This document shows positions 36,691 through 46,656 of a stretch of 64,000 nucleotides of DNA, in pieces; within the stretch, counting starts at the first letter, position 1; every line of letters begins with the position of its first letter. Made by a program: the position numbers and the translations under genes. Under the pieces are notes generated by a model that searched no databases, had not been told where the DNA came from, and saw only the letters and a list, made by a program, of their open reading frames with translations. Source of the stretch: Micropterix aruncella (Eukaryota > Arthropoda > Insecta > Lepidoptera > Micropterigidae); assembly GCA_944548615.1 (NCBI GenBank), contig OX155972.1:7287294-7351293 (forward strand), written 5' to 3'.

Positions 36691-37869
36691 AGTCGGGCCC
36701 ATCATATAGTGTTATTACACTTCTGGGGGGTGAGCAGTGGATTCCGGACTAACGACCGGCTGTGGTAGGTTTAGGACAGCTGTCTTGCGACATGTGAGCG
36801 GTCACCTTACCACCCATTCACTCCCCCTTCGAAGCCATAGAAATGTAAGTTTGAATTGTACGTACCGATAAATTACACATCAAACTCACTTCCCATCCAG
36901 ATTCCCACATTCTCAAGCGGAAACAATATAAAATTACATTGTGTTCATTTTGTATACTTTATATTCGGAATCACATTAATGGATTTCTGTCACCTTTAAA
37001 TAGGTTTTTATTGCATTGTATATAGTTCGGTTTGGTTCCAGAATAAAATAAAATAAAAATCTGACATCTGGCTGAAACCATTATTAATCAATTATAACAA
37101 AATGTATTGTACGTCGAAAATATCTTTGGTTTAGTTTTTTTTTTAATCTTTCTTTGGCAATTTTAATTTGTAAGTTCGTAATTTGTAATATCAAAAATTC
37201 TGCATTACATTAATATGTGGAAACCAGTCATCGGATTTTAGTCCAAGCATTAGGGGGTTTTCTCAGGAAAAAATCCTGAACTATTTATTTTTCTCAATGG
37301 TTTTATATTTTTGGGTGCTGAATCCGTTTTTCTACGCTAATTTCGACGATTCCTTGAGTTAGCTCACCTATGACAAGGACTCAAAGTTGAAAATCGGATT
37401 AGGCGTCCAAAAATACATATAAAACCGTTAAGAAAAATACTTCCAGATTTTTTTCTGGAAACGGCAAGCTTAGATCTCATATGCTTCGACTTTTTATACT
37501 TTTTCAAAGTATCTTTTGTTAATTACATTAGTTTTTGAGCTGTGCGATGTCCGAATACAATAAAATAAAATAACAGTTCACTGGCTTCCGGACTATACGA
37601 CGTCGCATCGCTGCGGATGCCGCACAGTGGCATTGTTCGCAACTTAGGTGAAATTGTTCAAAAGCTGCTTTTTAATTTTGCGCTTACGATACCGCAATGT
37701 GAATAATGGTATTGACTGACACTTCGTGGCTGTCTATTACCAGCTCCCACCCAGTAGCTTCCTTGAAGAGAGACTAACCTGAAACGGGTGCAGTAAACTC
37801 TGCTTGCGGCTGTAAACTACAGTGGTAGACAGTTGTGATCGGAGGTTCCGGTCCAAAAGAAAACCACGA
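36691..37869. other. Intergenic, partly GC-richer
   Basis: The block 36690-36830 has weak inverted similarity to 22815-22915. The rest is unassigned. Confidence 0.35.
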
Positions 37870-38934
37870 TCTCTGGGCTCACGATAAATTCAAACTGAAT
37901 TATCGCTTACGTCAGGTAAGGGCCGCGCCTGCGACCTCGAATCTGTGACTAGAGCGGGGGATGGAGATATCCGTCCAAATCTGGTAGTATGGGCGTGAGG
38001 TGTGCCCACCGGCGCCGTGTTCACTTCCCTTTGCCTCGCGGTAAGGTGTTGGTTTTTTACGGGCATGCTGGCGTAGCTAGACGGTGGACTGTGTTGCGCC
38101 TAAGGTGGTGAACGGTTTCGTGCAGTTTGGGCCACAAGTTCCATTTTGTTCTCGGATCGGCTCAACTCACGATTCAGCTCCTATTCAGAAGCCTACTCGA
38201 GTGGAAGGCTACTCCGGGTAAGACTCCCGTGTCTCAGGCCTCAGAGCTCGTGGACCGGTTTCTCCCGGCGGGATTGCATCGCGGCGCCACTAGACGGTTT
38301 GTGCACCGCTCAACAAAGCCAATCGGATGTGCATTCTGACTAATTTCTGAAGGGGTCTGGAGATTATGGAAATATACTGTTTCCTAAGCAGCGAGGGTGG
38401 ATGTTGACCTGTTGTCATGCCACTCGTGAAATGACCTTGGGCCACTCGATCCCGTGTGGCACTATGGGCAAAGAATGCCCAGGTCCGCGATAAATTCAAA
38501 TTGAATTACCGCTGCAATACAACAGGTAAAGCTTGCGTATGCGACTTCTGACTCGTAACCAGTCGTGAGGACGAAGGTATCCTGAAGGTTAATTCCAGAC
38601 AGAGATATTCTGCCAAAACTGGTAGTTAGAGGGTGAGGCTGCCCGCTGGTACCTTTCCCGGTGCCTCGCCGTAAGACGTCGGTCTCTAACGGGCTGCTGG
38701 TGAACTACACAGTAGATTGTCTTATCCCCAAGCCATACGCTTCTACGCTCATCCCACGGTTAAAAGAACGATCTATATCGTTATACCAGCTTGGGGTGAC
38801 GGGTTCACCCGGTGTAGTCGAGACCGCCCTACTGCGCCTAAGTCTCTGCGTTCACCTTGTTGTTGAAAGAACGATCTAATACCGTTAAACCTTCCTGAGG
38901 TGGCGGGTTCGCCCGTAGTGGTTGACAACTCTCA
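37870..38934 (-). mobile_element. R650 copy N1 carrying nested copy N2
   Basis: N1 is a divergent, 5'- or 3'-shortened R650 on the minus strand (37870-38104 and 38833-38934). It has the GGGTTCGCCC hairpin and AACGGTATTAGATCGTT near 38880. It is split by N2, which is bounded by TGCGCCTAAG (38095-38104, 38833-38842). Confidence 0.75.
38105..38832 (-). mobile_element. R650 copy N2, same subfamily as L
   Basis: On the minus strand it starts GGCGGTCTCGACTACACC and ends CGAAACCGTTCACCAC, like copy L. It is 728 bp. The stem around AACGAT(ATAG)ATCGTT is intact in this older copy. Confidence 0.8.
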
Positions 38935-39033
38935 AGGTTCTTGTTATTAGGCAGATCTGTCGAAAACGCATTGTAATTATTATTAGTAAATTAGATAATG
39001 TAATTAATACCTGCCTTGATATGGGATAGCACA

Positions 39034-39677
39034 ACAAGAGTTGTCGACTACAACGGGCGAACCCGTCACCTCAGGAAGTTTTACCGTTATTAGATCATTC
39101 TGTCTCCCGTGAGGTGACCGCAGAAGACTTAGGACGAAAACAGTCTACCGACTAGTTACACGACACGACCGTAAGAAGCAAACGCCTTATTGCGAGATAA
39201 CTAGGTTAATCATACAGCGGACCGACATCGCGCCCTTACTACCAGTTGCAAACAGATTACTCCGGTTTCCCGACTGGTTGCAAATTTGAGGTCGCTTGCG
39301 CAGTCCTCTCCCTTACGAAGCGGTGATACGGTGTCTACGGAATCTATCGCGGACAACGGCGTCCTTTACCCGGCTCTTCACCTGGTATCGGGTAGCCTAT
39401 TGTTCGTTTCAAGAGCAGTTGTTGTAAGGTGAACAACTACCCCAGCTCTATAGGAAACAGTACTGTTTCCAGACTCTCCGGCTGTCGGTCAGAATGCACA
39501 ATGGATTGGCTGACGCCGCACGGTACGCAAACCATTCAGAAGTGCCAGAAGTGCGAGTCCTACATGGGCTCGTACTTCTGCGTGAAGGCTGGCGGTGGGT
39601 GTTGACCCGTGAGTTTGACCAACCCTGAACATATGGGTTTTAGTGGCCGAACTGCAACAGGGCCCATTAGTTCCCAA
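39034..39677 (+). mobile_element. R650 copy H with imperfect target duplication
   Basis: ATGGGATAGCACA (39021-39033) and ATGGGACAGTACA (39678-39690) differ at two of 13 positions. The element starts AGAGTTGTCGACTACAACGG-like sequence and ends GGGCCCATTAGTTCCCA. Confidence 0.8.
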
Positions 39678-39754
39678 ATGGGACAGTACAGGCCTAGTTA
39701 GATGAATACTGAGCATTTGCTATATTTGTGTGGTAAAGTTTTCAGATTTACTTC

Positions 39755-39945
39755 ATTACAGTAGTATACACGTAGGCAGCGAGAAGACCTAATAGAAAGC
39801 TACAAAATGCTTCACGGTTATTACAGTGTGCCCAACCTCGAGAGCATGTATACCCTGAACACCAATAAGCAACTGCGTGGACACTCGTTGAAGCTAAATA
39901 AGACAATTGCAGCATCGAACCCCAGGAAATATTTTTGACGTGACA
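39755..39945 (+). pseudogene. LINE C-terminal fragment
   Basis: The frame RRQREDLIESYKMLHGYYSV, then TLNTNKQLRGHSLKL and ASNPRKYF, follows the (RRxRGDLIExYKIL...NxxxRGHSLKL...RKxFFxxRVxxxWNxLP) tail of a LINE. Confidence 0.6.
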
Positions 39946-40284
39946 ACGTCTTATAATTCGATGGAGCTGGCTGCACGCACGAAAAAACATGACTCATGCG
40001 GCGTTACCTCGCTGTGAGGCGTTCCATTTATTATATTTATTATTCAATATAAATGCTGCCATCTACCGGTTGCGACAAGAATTATTTACTAACCTCAGTC
40101 TAAAATAGTACGAATGAAAATCACTAGATTGATTTCAATTCTTGACATAATTTTATATGTATTCTTGATATACGGAATGTTATTACTGAATGGACAATTT
40201 TCTTGTGGGTACAACGAAGTGCTACGAAGTAAGCAACTTTTATTAAAAAAAATATAAAAAAGTATGAAAAGCTATCATTACGAT

Positions 40285-40357
40285 GCGCTATCTAGCGGTT
40301 GGTAAAATGTCGCTGATATTGTTTATTTACGACGTATTACCTACCGCTAGATGGCGC
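40285..40357. repeat. Stem-loop with 21-bp arms
   Basis: The arms 40285-40305 and 40337-40357 pair at 19 of 21 positions around CTAGCGGTTGG / CCTACCGCTAG, with a 31-nt loop. A similar CCATCTACCGG word occurs at 40060. Confidence 0.7.
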
Positions 40358-40639
40358 AGCGTGCTCAAACGCTTCTCAAACCGTTATTTAACAGTTTGAG
40401 ATTTCAAACTCTCAAATTAAAAAAAAATAAACTTTAAACAATAAACAATTATACAATTATACTGCTATACAATAATATATTTACATGTTGTAGTCAAATC
40501 GGTGAGTATAAAAGCATATATTATTGGGTGTTTGTAATAAACAATATCAGAATCTTAAGTGAAACTGCTTCAAATGAAACCATTCCATCAGTATTTTCTT
40601 ATGACGTTGTCACTTTTTACTATCGTCAGTAAACCGACT

Positions 40640-40745
40640 TTACAGACAACCGATTTTTTGACAAATCGTGTAGTGGATGCTTGAAATTCGTTGCCAGAGG
40701 AAGTGATCAGTGCTATCTCTGTCAATAGCTTTAAAAACAAACTGG
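40640..40745 (+). pseudogene. LINE C-terminal scrap
   Basis: The frame DFLTNRVVDA, stop, NSLPEEVISAISVNSFKNKL is the last motif of the same LINE tail type seen at 39755-39945. Confidence 0.55.
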
Positions 40746-40749
40746 ATAT

Positions 40750-41359
40750 TTTTCATGTGATATACACGCATCAGCCTTAAGCTGCTAGTGTATAATATAA
40801 TAATAATAATAATAATTACATCGAAAACATGGTGGCCAAATTTAGGAAAAAAAATATGAAGCAAATTTTATTAAATTTAAAAAATAAAATTAAAAATGTA
40901 CACCTAGATTTACGAAAAACACTGTGCGCAGCAGTGAACGCGGCGAGGTCGTCCTGGCGCCAGACGCATAACCGACGTATAAATTTTCAGCGGTAAACGA
41001 TGCGGTTTCCTGAAATGACGTAACTTACCTGAAGTCGACGTCAAAGTATAATTGAGCTACAAATTTTCACGAGCTCTCCATTCCGTTTTATTTCTCCTTC
41101 GAAATTATTCAACCTTAACAGACTGCTGAGGGGGTATTTTCCCGAATTGATCTCTCTGTTGCTTTTCGTTTTCTTTCTTCGTATTGTCGGCCCGCTGATA
41201 TATTCCGCTTAGTGAATGTTTGGAATACGTGTATACAATAAGTATTATTTCTCTTTTATTTCAAAAAATATTTTATTATTTTTAAATAAATTCATTAATG
41301 TAAAATTTACTTTAGTTTAATTCAAATAATTTATTAAAATAAATAAGAGGGAGAGAGTC
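40750..41359. other. Intergenic, no gene recognised
   Basis: Includes an (AAT)n run at 40795-40818. Nothing else supported. Confidence 0.4.
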
Positions 41360-42850
41360 ATGAGAGTCTATGAACGCCTTTCAGCTGATGTAGAAATGCT
41401 CAGGGGAGTTCGACAGGGTTGCATCTTGTCACCAATTCTGTTCAATATATATATACCAATATATATGAACGATGTCTCAAAAGGAATTTCAGTTAATGAT
41501 CAACTAGGGTTGTCGACTACAGCGGGCGAGCCCGTCACCTCAGGAAGTTTTAACGATTAGTCGTTCTATCTCCCTGGAGTCAGCGCAGAAGACTTGGACA
41601 AAACAGTCCACCGTCTAGCTCCGCCACAAACCCGTAAGAGGCCAACGCCTTAACCGCGAGATAGCCAGGAGTGTTACCCAGCGGGCTTACACTCACGCCC
41701 TTACTTCCAATTGCGACCAGATTACTCCAGTCTCTCGATTGGTTACGAGTTCGAGGTCGCTTGCGCGGTCCTCTCCCTTGCGAAGAGGTGAAACGGTGTA
41801 TACCGAATCTATCGCGGACCACGGCATCCTTTGCCCGGCTGTCCACCCAGGACCGGGTAGCCGATGGTCGTTTCAAGAGCAGTCGCCGTAAGGTTCGCGA
41901 CCATCCCCGCTCTATAGGAAACAGTACTGCTTCCAGACTCCCCCGACTGTTAGTCAGAGTGAGCAATCGATTGGCTTAAGCCGCACGGTGCGCAGACCGT
42001 CCAGGAGCGCCCGAAGGTTGATTCCCAGGGGAAACTATAAGGCCAGAGTCCTACCCAGGCTCGCACTTCATGCGTGGAGGCCGTCGGATAGGTGTTGACC
42101 CGTGAGTGTGACCAACCCTGAATAAAATAGGTCTTCGTGGCCAACTCAGCAAGGGCCCATTAAGTCCCTAATATATCTCATATAGTTAATGATCATGCTA
42201 TTGACTTTATCAGATATACCAATGAAACCATGTTGATAGCTGACACCAGGCAGATCTTGGCTAAACTCGTGGAAATCGTCGCCGTAGCGAGTGCGTCATA
42301 CGACATTAACTTCAATGCCAAAAAGACTAATATATATGGGAGTAAGCCGAACACCGCAGTCAAACTCTTCCATCAAAATCGATCGTACAGACCTTGAAAG
42401 AGTGAGCCGATACACATACCTGGTTGTAATAGTCAACGACAAAAGAGACCACAATCTGGAAATTAAATGCCGAATTGAGCAGGCATATAGCAAGTAATTT
42501 CAGCCTCAATCTACGCATGCATATAGCAAAATGCTGCATATTCTCCGTCCTCCTATATGGATCTGAGGCCTGGACACTTACAGAAAGGATGGTAAAACGC
42601 CTGGCGGCGTTTGAGATGTGTCGGAGTCTAACGGAGAATCGGAGAATGCTCAAAATATCGTGGGTCCAGAAGGTTAGAAGTACAACAGTCCTTCAAAGAC
42701 TAAATAAAAAAGGGACAGAGGCACTCATAACCATAAAGAGACGCAATCTTGAATACTTCGGCCACATAATGCGCAACTCCAAATACGAACTCATGCAAAT
42801 AATAACCCTAGGAGTCACATTAATTAGACGTAATTTATTAGTTGATGATT
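41360..42850 (+). pseudogene. LINE reverse transcriptase split by R650 copy I
   Basis: Before the insertion the frame reads LRGVRQGCILSPILFNIYI, reverse transcriptase motif 4. After it come IDFIRYTNETMLIADT, where the catalytic YADD box is replaced by YTNE, then FSVLLYGSEAWTLTERMVKR, RMLKISWVQKVR and RRNLEYFGHIMRNSKYELM. This is the palm-to-C-terminus order of an arthropod LINE. Frame changes near 42390 and 42490 add to the lost active site. Confidence 0.8.
41503..42183 (+). mobile_element. R650 copy I, 12-bp target duplication, inside a LINE
   Basis: AGTTAATGATCA flanks it at 41491-41502 and 42184-42195. Removing it restores the order of the reverse transcriptase motifs, which confirms the insertion. 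It ends GGGCCCATTAAGTCCCTAAT plus an AT-rich tail. Confidence 0.85.
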
Positions 42851-42892
42851 GATTGATTGATTATTTGTTATTGATGATTGACTGACTAAACT

Positions 42893-43000
42893 GTCCCATT
42901 TTCAGATAATTAATTGTCCAAATATCCAAATGTTAATAAATTAAGATAAATAAATCGTGTTTTTATAAAATGAAAGGTCTGATTAAGTAGATTATTGACA
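42893..43000 (+). repeat. R3 repeat fragment
   Basis: AATTGTCCAAATATCCAAAT and ATGAAAGGTCTGATTAAG match the R3 interior (2010-2080, 28545-28630). A further piece, TTCACTTTTTGTACCGGCGG, lies near 43685. Confidence 0.45.
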
Positions 43001-43140
43001 TGATTATATATATGATTTTCACAGAATGCGCAATCGTCTTTAATTGCTGGATGTCTACTGAGGTGACACGCGTCTGTAACGGAGCATCTGTAAATTAAAT
43101 AGAACTAAATTTATCCTAATGATATTTCAAAAATAGCAAC

Positions 43141-43180
43141 ACAGTTAAACACACAGACACACACACACCCTCCCATACAT

Positions 43181-43230
<50 letters not shown>
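43141..43230. repeat. (CA)n microsatellite
   Basis: A long CA tract interrupted by CCCTCCCATACATG. Confidence 0.9.
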
Positions 43231-44223
43231 ACTATACACACACTCACATCTCTAACCATATATTTAACTATAAATTAACAAGAGTGAATTCAGCTTTTTA
43301 TTTTATAAAATCATATTTTGTATTTGGATTTATTTCATAATAATTTGCCACTTCTTTTATGATTTAATTATTATTAAAATTTTTTAATTATTGTTTTGTG
43401 TATTTTATTTTATTTCATTTTTTACATTTTTATTTGTAAATTTTAATATAACAACTCCTTACCATCTTTTTTATAAAAGTATTTTTTCATTTTTAAATAT
43501 TATCATATAAAATTGGCGTGTAAAAATATTTCCTATAAATTTTCTTTTCAATAAATAAATAAATAAAGATAAAAAAAATATACAAAATTGTTTCAACGAA
43601 TATAGTTTCAATGACGAATTTTATGTTACCCGTGGTTTTCTGCTCGAACATATTGTGTTTAAATAATTATAAATTCCCTTTAAAAGTTCACTTTTTGTAC
43701 CGGCGGTAGTGTTTTGAATTTTTAAAATTATTATTCTTGCTCTGCAAATGTAATAGTTTTTTTCGACGCAACGACTATATTGATCACAAAAACATTTACG
43801 TAACAAATAGCCTGTTGCATCTCACCGGCATACTCTTCTCTCGCTCTATGATCTGACAACTAATATTGCCTCAAGCAAGTTCAAGACTACACTTACGATA
43901 CATCAAATATCAAGTCGCAAGCCTATTATGTCATATAACTCAAGATATCAATTTATCTCAGAGAGATTGCTGCTATTACGCAGTACAATCAAGTTGGTGG
44001 CAGTGAAAGGTGCCCTTCTCGCTCCGGTATGCTCAGGTAAATCAGGCGCCTCGTAACGAATTTAACCATTACACATAGAGGTTAGTGTAGCAGGCTTGTA
44101 AGTTAGAAATACTATAGACGTGAATAAGGCATATTATTGTGGACTAATGCAGCCTCAGATCTATGGTTTTTCCGAGCCAAGGCAAACACATGAAATTGAA
44201 GCAAAAACGTGACATGACATTTA
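43231..44223. other. AT-rich intergenic
   Basis: T/A-rich sequence with an (AATA)n run at 43548-43566 that may be a retroposon tail. No gene recognised. Confidence 0.4.
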
Positions 44224-44590
44224 ATTATTTATACTTAATTTGATAATTTGAATTTGAATATTTTTAGATCATTTTTTATTATTATATTTTTAGATTATTT
44301 TTTGATTGATTTTATATTTGTAATTTTAACTTCTGATTTTTATATTTTGATCATTTTATTCGTGGCATTTGTTATTGTTAGTTTAAAATTATTTCGGTTT
44401 TTTTAATATTTTTTTTCTAGTTTGGAACCCTAATATTGGAATTCTCATTTTTTATGTTTTTTTTAATTGATTAGTTTTTTATATACATTTTATAATTTTA
44501 TTTGTGGTAATACCATTAGATATGTAATTTCTACACCCAGATCGGGTTTTTGAAAATAAATTCTTACTTAATTACTTACTTACTTACTAG
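44224..44590 (+). mobile_element. LINE 3' UTR, second copy
   Basis: Matches the 3' part of the element at 33421-34217, including TAGATATGTAATTTCTA and ACCCAGATCGGGTTTTTG. It ends in (TTAC)n. No coding part remains. Confidence 0.75.
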
Positions 44591-44730
44591 AAGCATTTCC
44601 CTTCAGCATTTGAATTTAATGATTTTGAAAAACTCACGAATCAAATATGCTGGGTGGGATTTATTTAACCGGGGAATTAAAACCCTTATAAATATGACAA
44701 AAAATAAAATTTTCCCCGTGAAGTTTGTAG

Positions 44731-44820
44731 CACCCGACGTTTTGGCGACGTTGCAGCCGCTGTTGTCCAGACAACCTACCCTAGACAACGGCGGCTTAAA
44801 CGTCTCCGAAACGTCGGGTG
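44731..44820. repeat. Fold-back of repeat P: 40-bp arms, 10-nt spacer
   Basis: The arms 44731-44770 and 44781-44820 are inverted copies of the P core (CACCCGACGTTTTGGCGACG against its complement), about 85% matching. P is present as single arms at 23771 and 58868. Confidence 0.8.
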
Positions 44821-44869
44821 TTATCTATAATATTAAACAACCGCGATAGTCTGAGATTTCATATTAAAA

Positions 44870-45356
44870 ACCCTTAAATAAGGGAGGATGACACTCTTTG
44901 GGCCCACTCTCAAATAAAAATAAACCAAATGTCATATGAAAGATTTATGCATTATAATTACTCTTCTTAATTTGTTGTGGGTAGAAAGTTATATACGGCA
45001 ATAAGTATCAATATTGGTTGGTTTTAAATGGTGAGTCGCGTGATAGATTCGAAACGAAGGGCCTCAATCGACTTACGCGGCGGGTGTTTCGTTTCGGTCG
45101 TGATCAATAATATTGTTGTTACTCTTTCGTTTCGTGATATACATTTTTCTTTGCTGTATATATTTTTGTTCTGTGCAATAAAGAATAAATAGTAATAATG
45201 ACATAATAATAATAATAATAATATTAAAAGACCTTATAATTGAAATACATGAAGCGGCAAATAAATCTAACGGTTTCGTTGGCGTACTGTTGAGCGAGTA
45301 GGTGGTGGAGGTGGTGGGGATTGGCCGAAGCACAGCCCACGCGTAGACATTTCTAG
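44870..45356. other. Intergenic, no gene recognised
   Basis: An (AAT)n run lies at 45205-45222. Nothing else supported. Confidence 0.4.
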
Positions 45357-45816
45357 TAGACATGGTGCAGATCGAGCGTTTGTTGTGTAGGTGTTTTTTA
45401 AAAGTGGAGATTCCTGCGTTGCTGTTTAGCGGCAGTTCCGTGGTCCTACCGTTACGATCAATTCACAACGTTATCTGTTAATGTTCAAAAACTTTTGGAT
45501 CCCAGAACTTCAAAAAATTCGTTTAGTGCGCGAAAGAATGCGGTTCCAGCAGGATGGGGCAACTGCCGATACAGCCAATGATGTGATGCGCTTTTCGAGA
45601 AGCAAGTTTAGAGGCCGAATCATCTCGCGTTTTTGGGACATTGCATGGCCACCTCGCTCCCCAGACCTTAGCAACAAACCCCGAACCCTGGACGAACTTA
45701 AAGATGCCATAAACCAAGAAATCTCAAACCTTACTCCTGCATTTTTAGAGAAGGTGTTCGACAGCTTCAGTGCAAGACTGGAAGAATGTTTGGTCAAAGA
45801 AGGACCTAATTTATAG
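45357..45816 (+). pseudogene. Internally deleted mariner-like transposase
   Basis: The N-terminal part (frames reading RAFVV and VFFKSGDSCVAV, then RQFRG) is joined directly to the C-terminal half. A 111-codon open frame gives FWIPELQKIRLVRERMRFQQ and DGATADTANDVM with the second catalytic Asp, then AWPPRSPDL with the third. After SPDL the usual segment of about 17 residues before KPRTLDELKDAI is missing. The first catalytic Asp region is also gone. It is a deletion derivative with no activity expected. Confidence 0.75.
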
Positions 45817-46652
45817 GACGTGATCTTTCGATCTTAACCTGATGAAATCGGTTGTTCTGATGATTTTTTCATTAATTTACATAAACAACATTTTTTATCA
45901 CTTTTAATTTTTGTGTTGTTTTTATTTTAAAACCACCAAATCTCTTTGCCACACCCATAAACAACTCATATACCACTAAGAATTTAGAGGTGAGATTTAG
46001 TTTATGAAAAAAACTAAAATATGCCTAAATATATATACCACTCTCAAGACTTTTGGTTGGTGGGACCAGGGCTCATACAAATAGTACCATTCTTCTTTGC
46101 AATCTTTATTACCTGTTTGAAAATAACTTTTCCTTTTGTGGCAATAATATAGAATACATAGGTACAATCAGTGTAGACACAGCACAATATACACTTTACA
46201 CACACCTTCAATATTTAGTTCTTAACAAATTTTATTATCTAATCTTGCTTTACACAATGAGATTTCCTTATACAGCTTTACAAATTGAGGTTTCCTATCT
46301 GCGAAAGAATCGATTACGACATCAACGAATAATTATAAAGACACTTTTGAAAGAGTAGTTGTTAAAAAAGAAAATAAACGCGAATTATTCGCCCATCTAA
46401 TCAGACCACATCAAAACAGACCGTCGCTCCGCTTAATGTTCGGCCGTTCGGATTAATTCTGGTCCGCTTGTGTAGCCTCGTTCCATTCTGTATGTAGAGA
46501 GAATTTTTTTTTAGATGAGACAGGAATTCCCACAAGTCGCGTCACACACAATGCGCACACGTTCAAAAATTTACTTAGTATGTACGACGCAGCCCGGATG
46601 CTAGGAGCTTTAGTGAAGCAAGTTTTTACAAAAAAATGTATTTGGCTCCCCC
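45817..46652. other. Intergenic, no gene recognised
   Basis: Nothing supported apart from AT-rich sequence. Confidence 0.4.
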
Positions 46653-46656
46653 ATAT

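Noticed and set aside
46053..46358. 101-codon frame as a possible gene
   Set aside because: Composition and residues look random; no family features.
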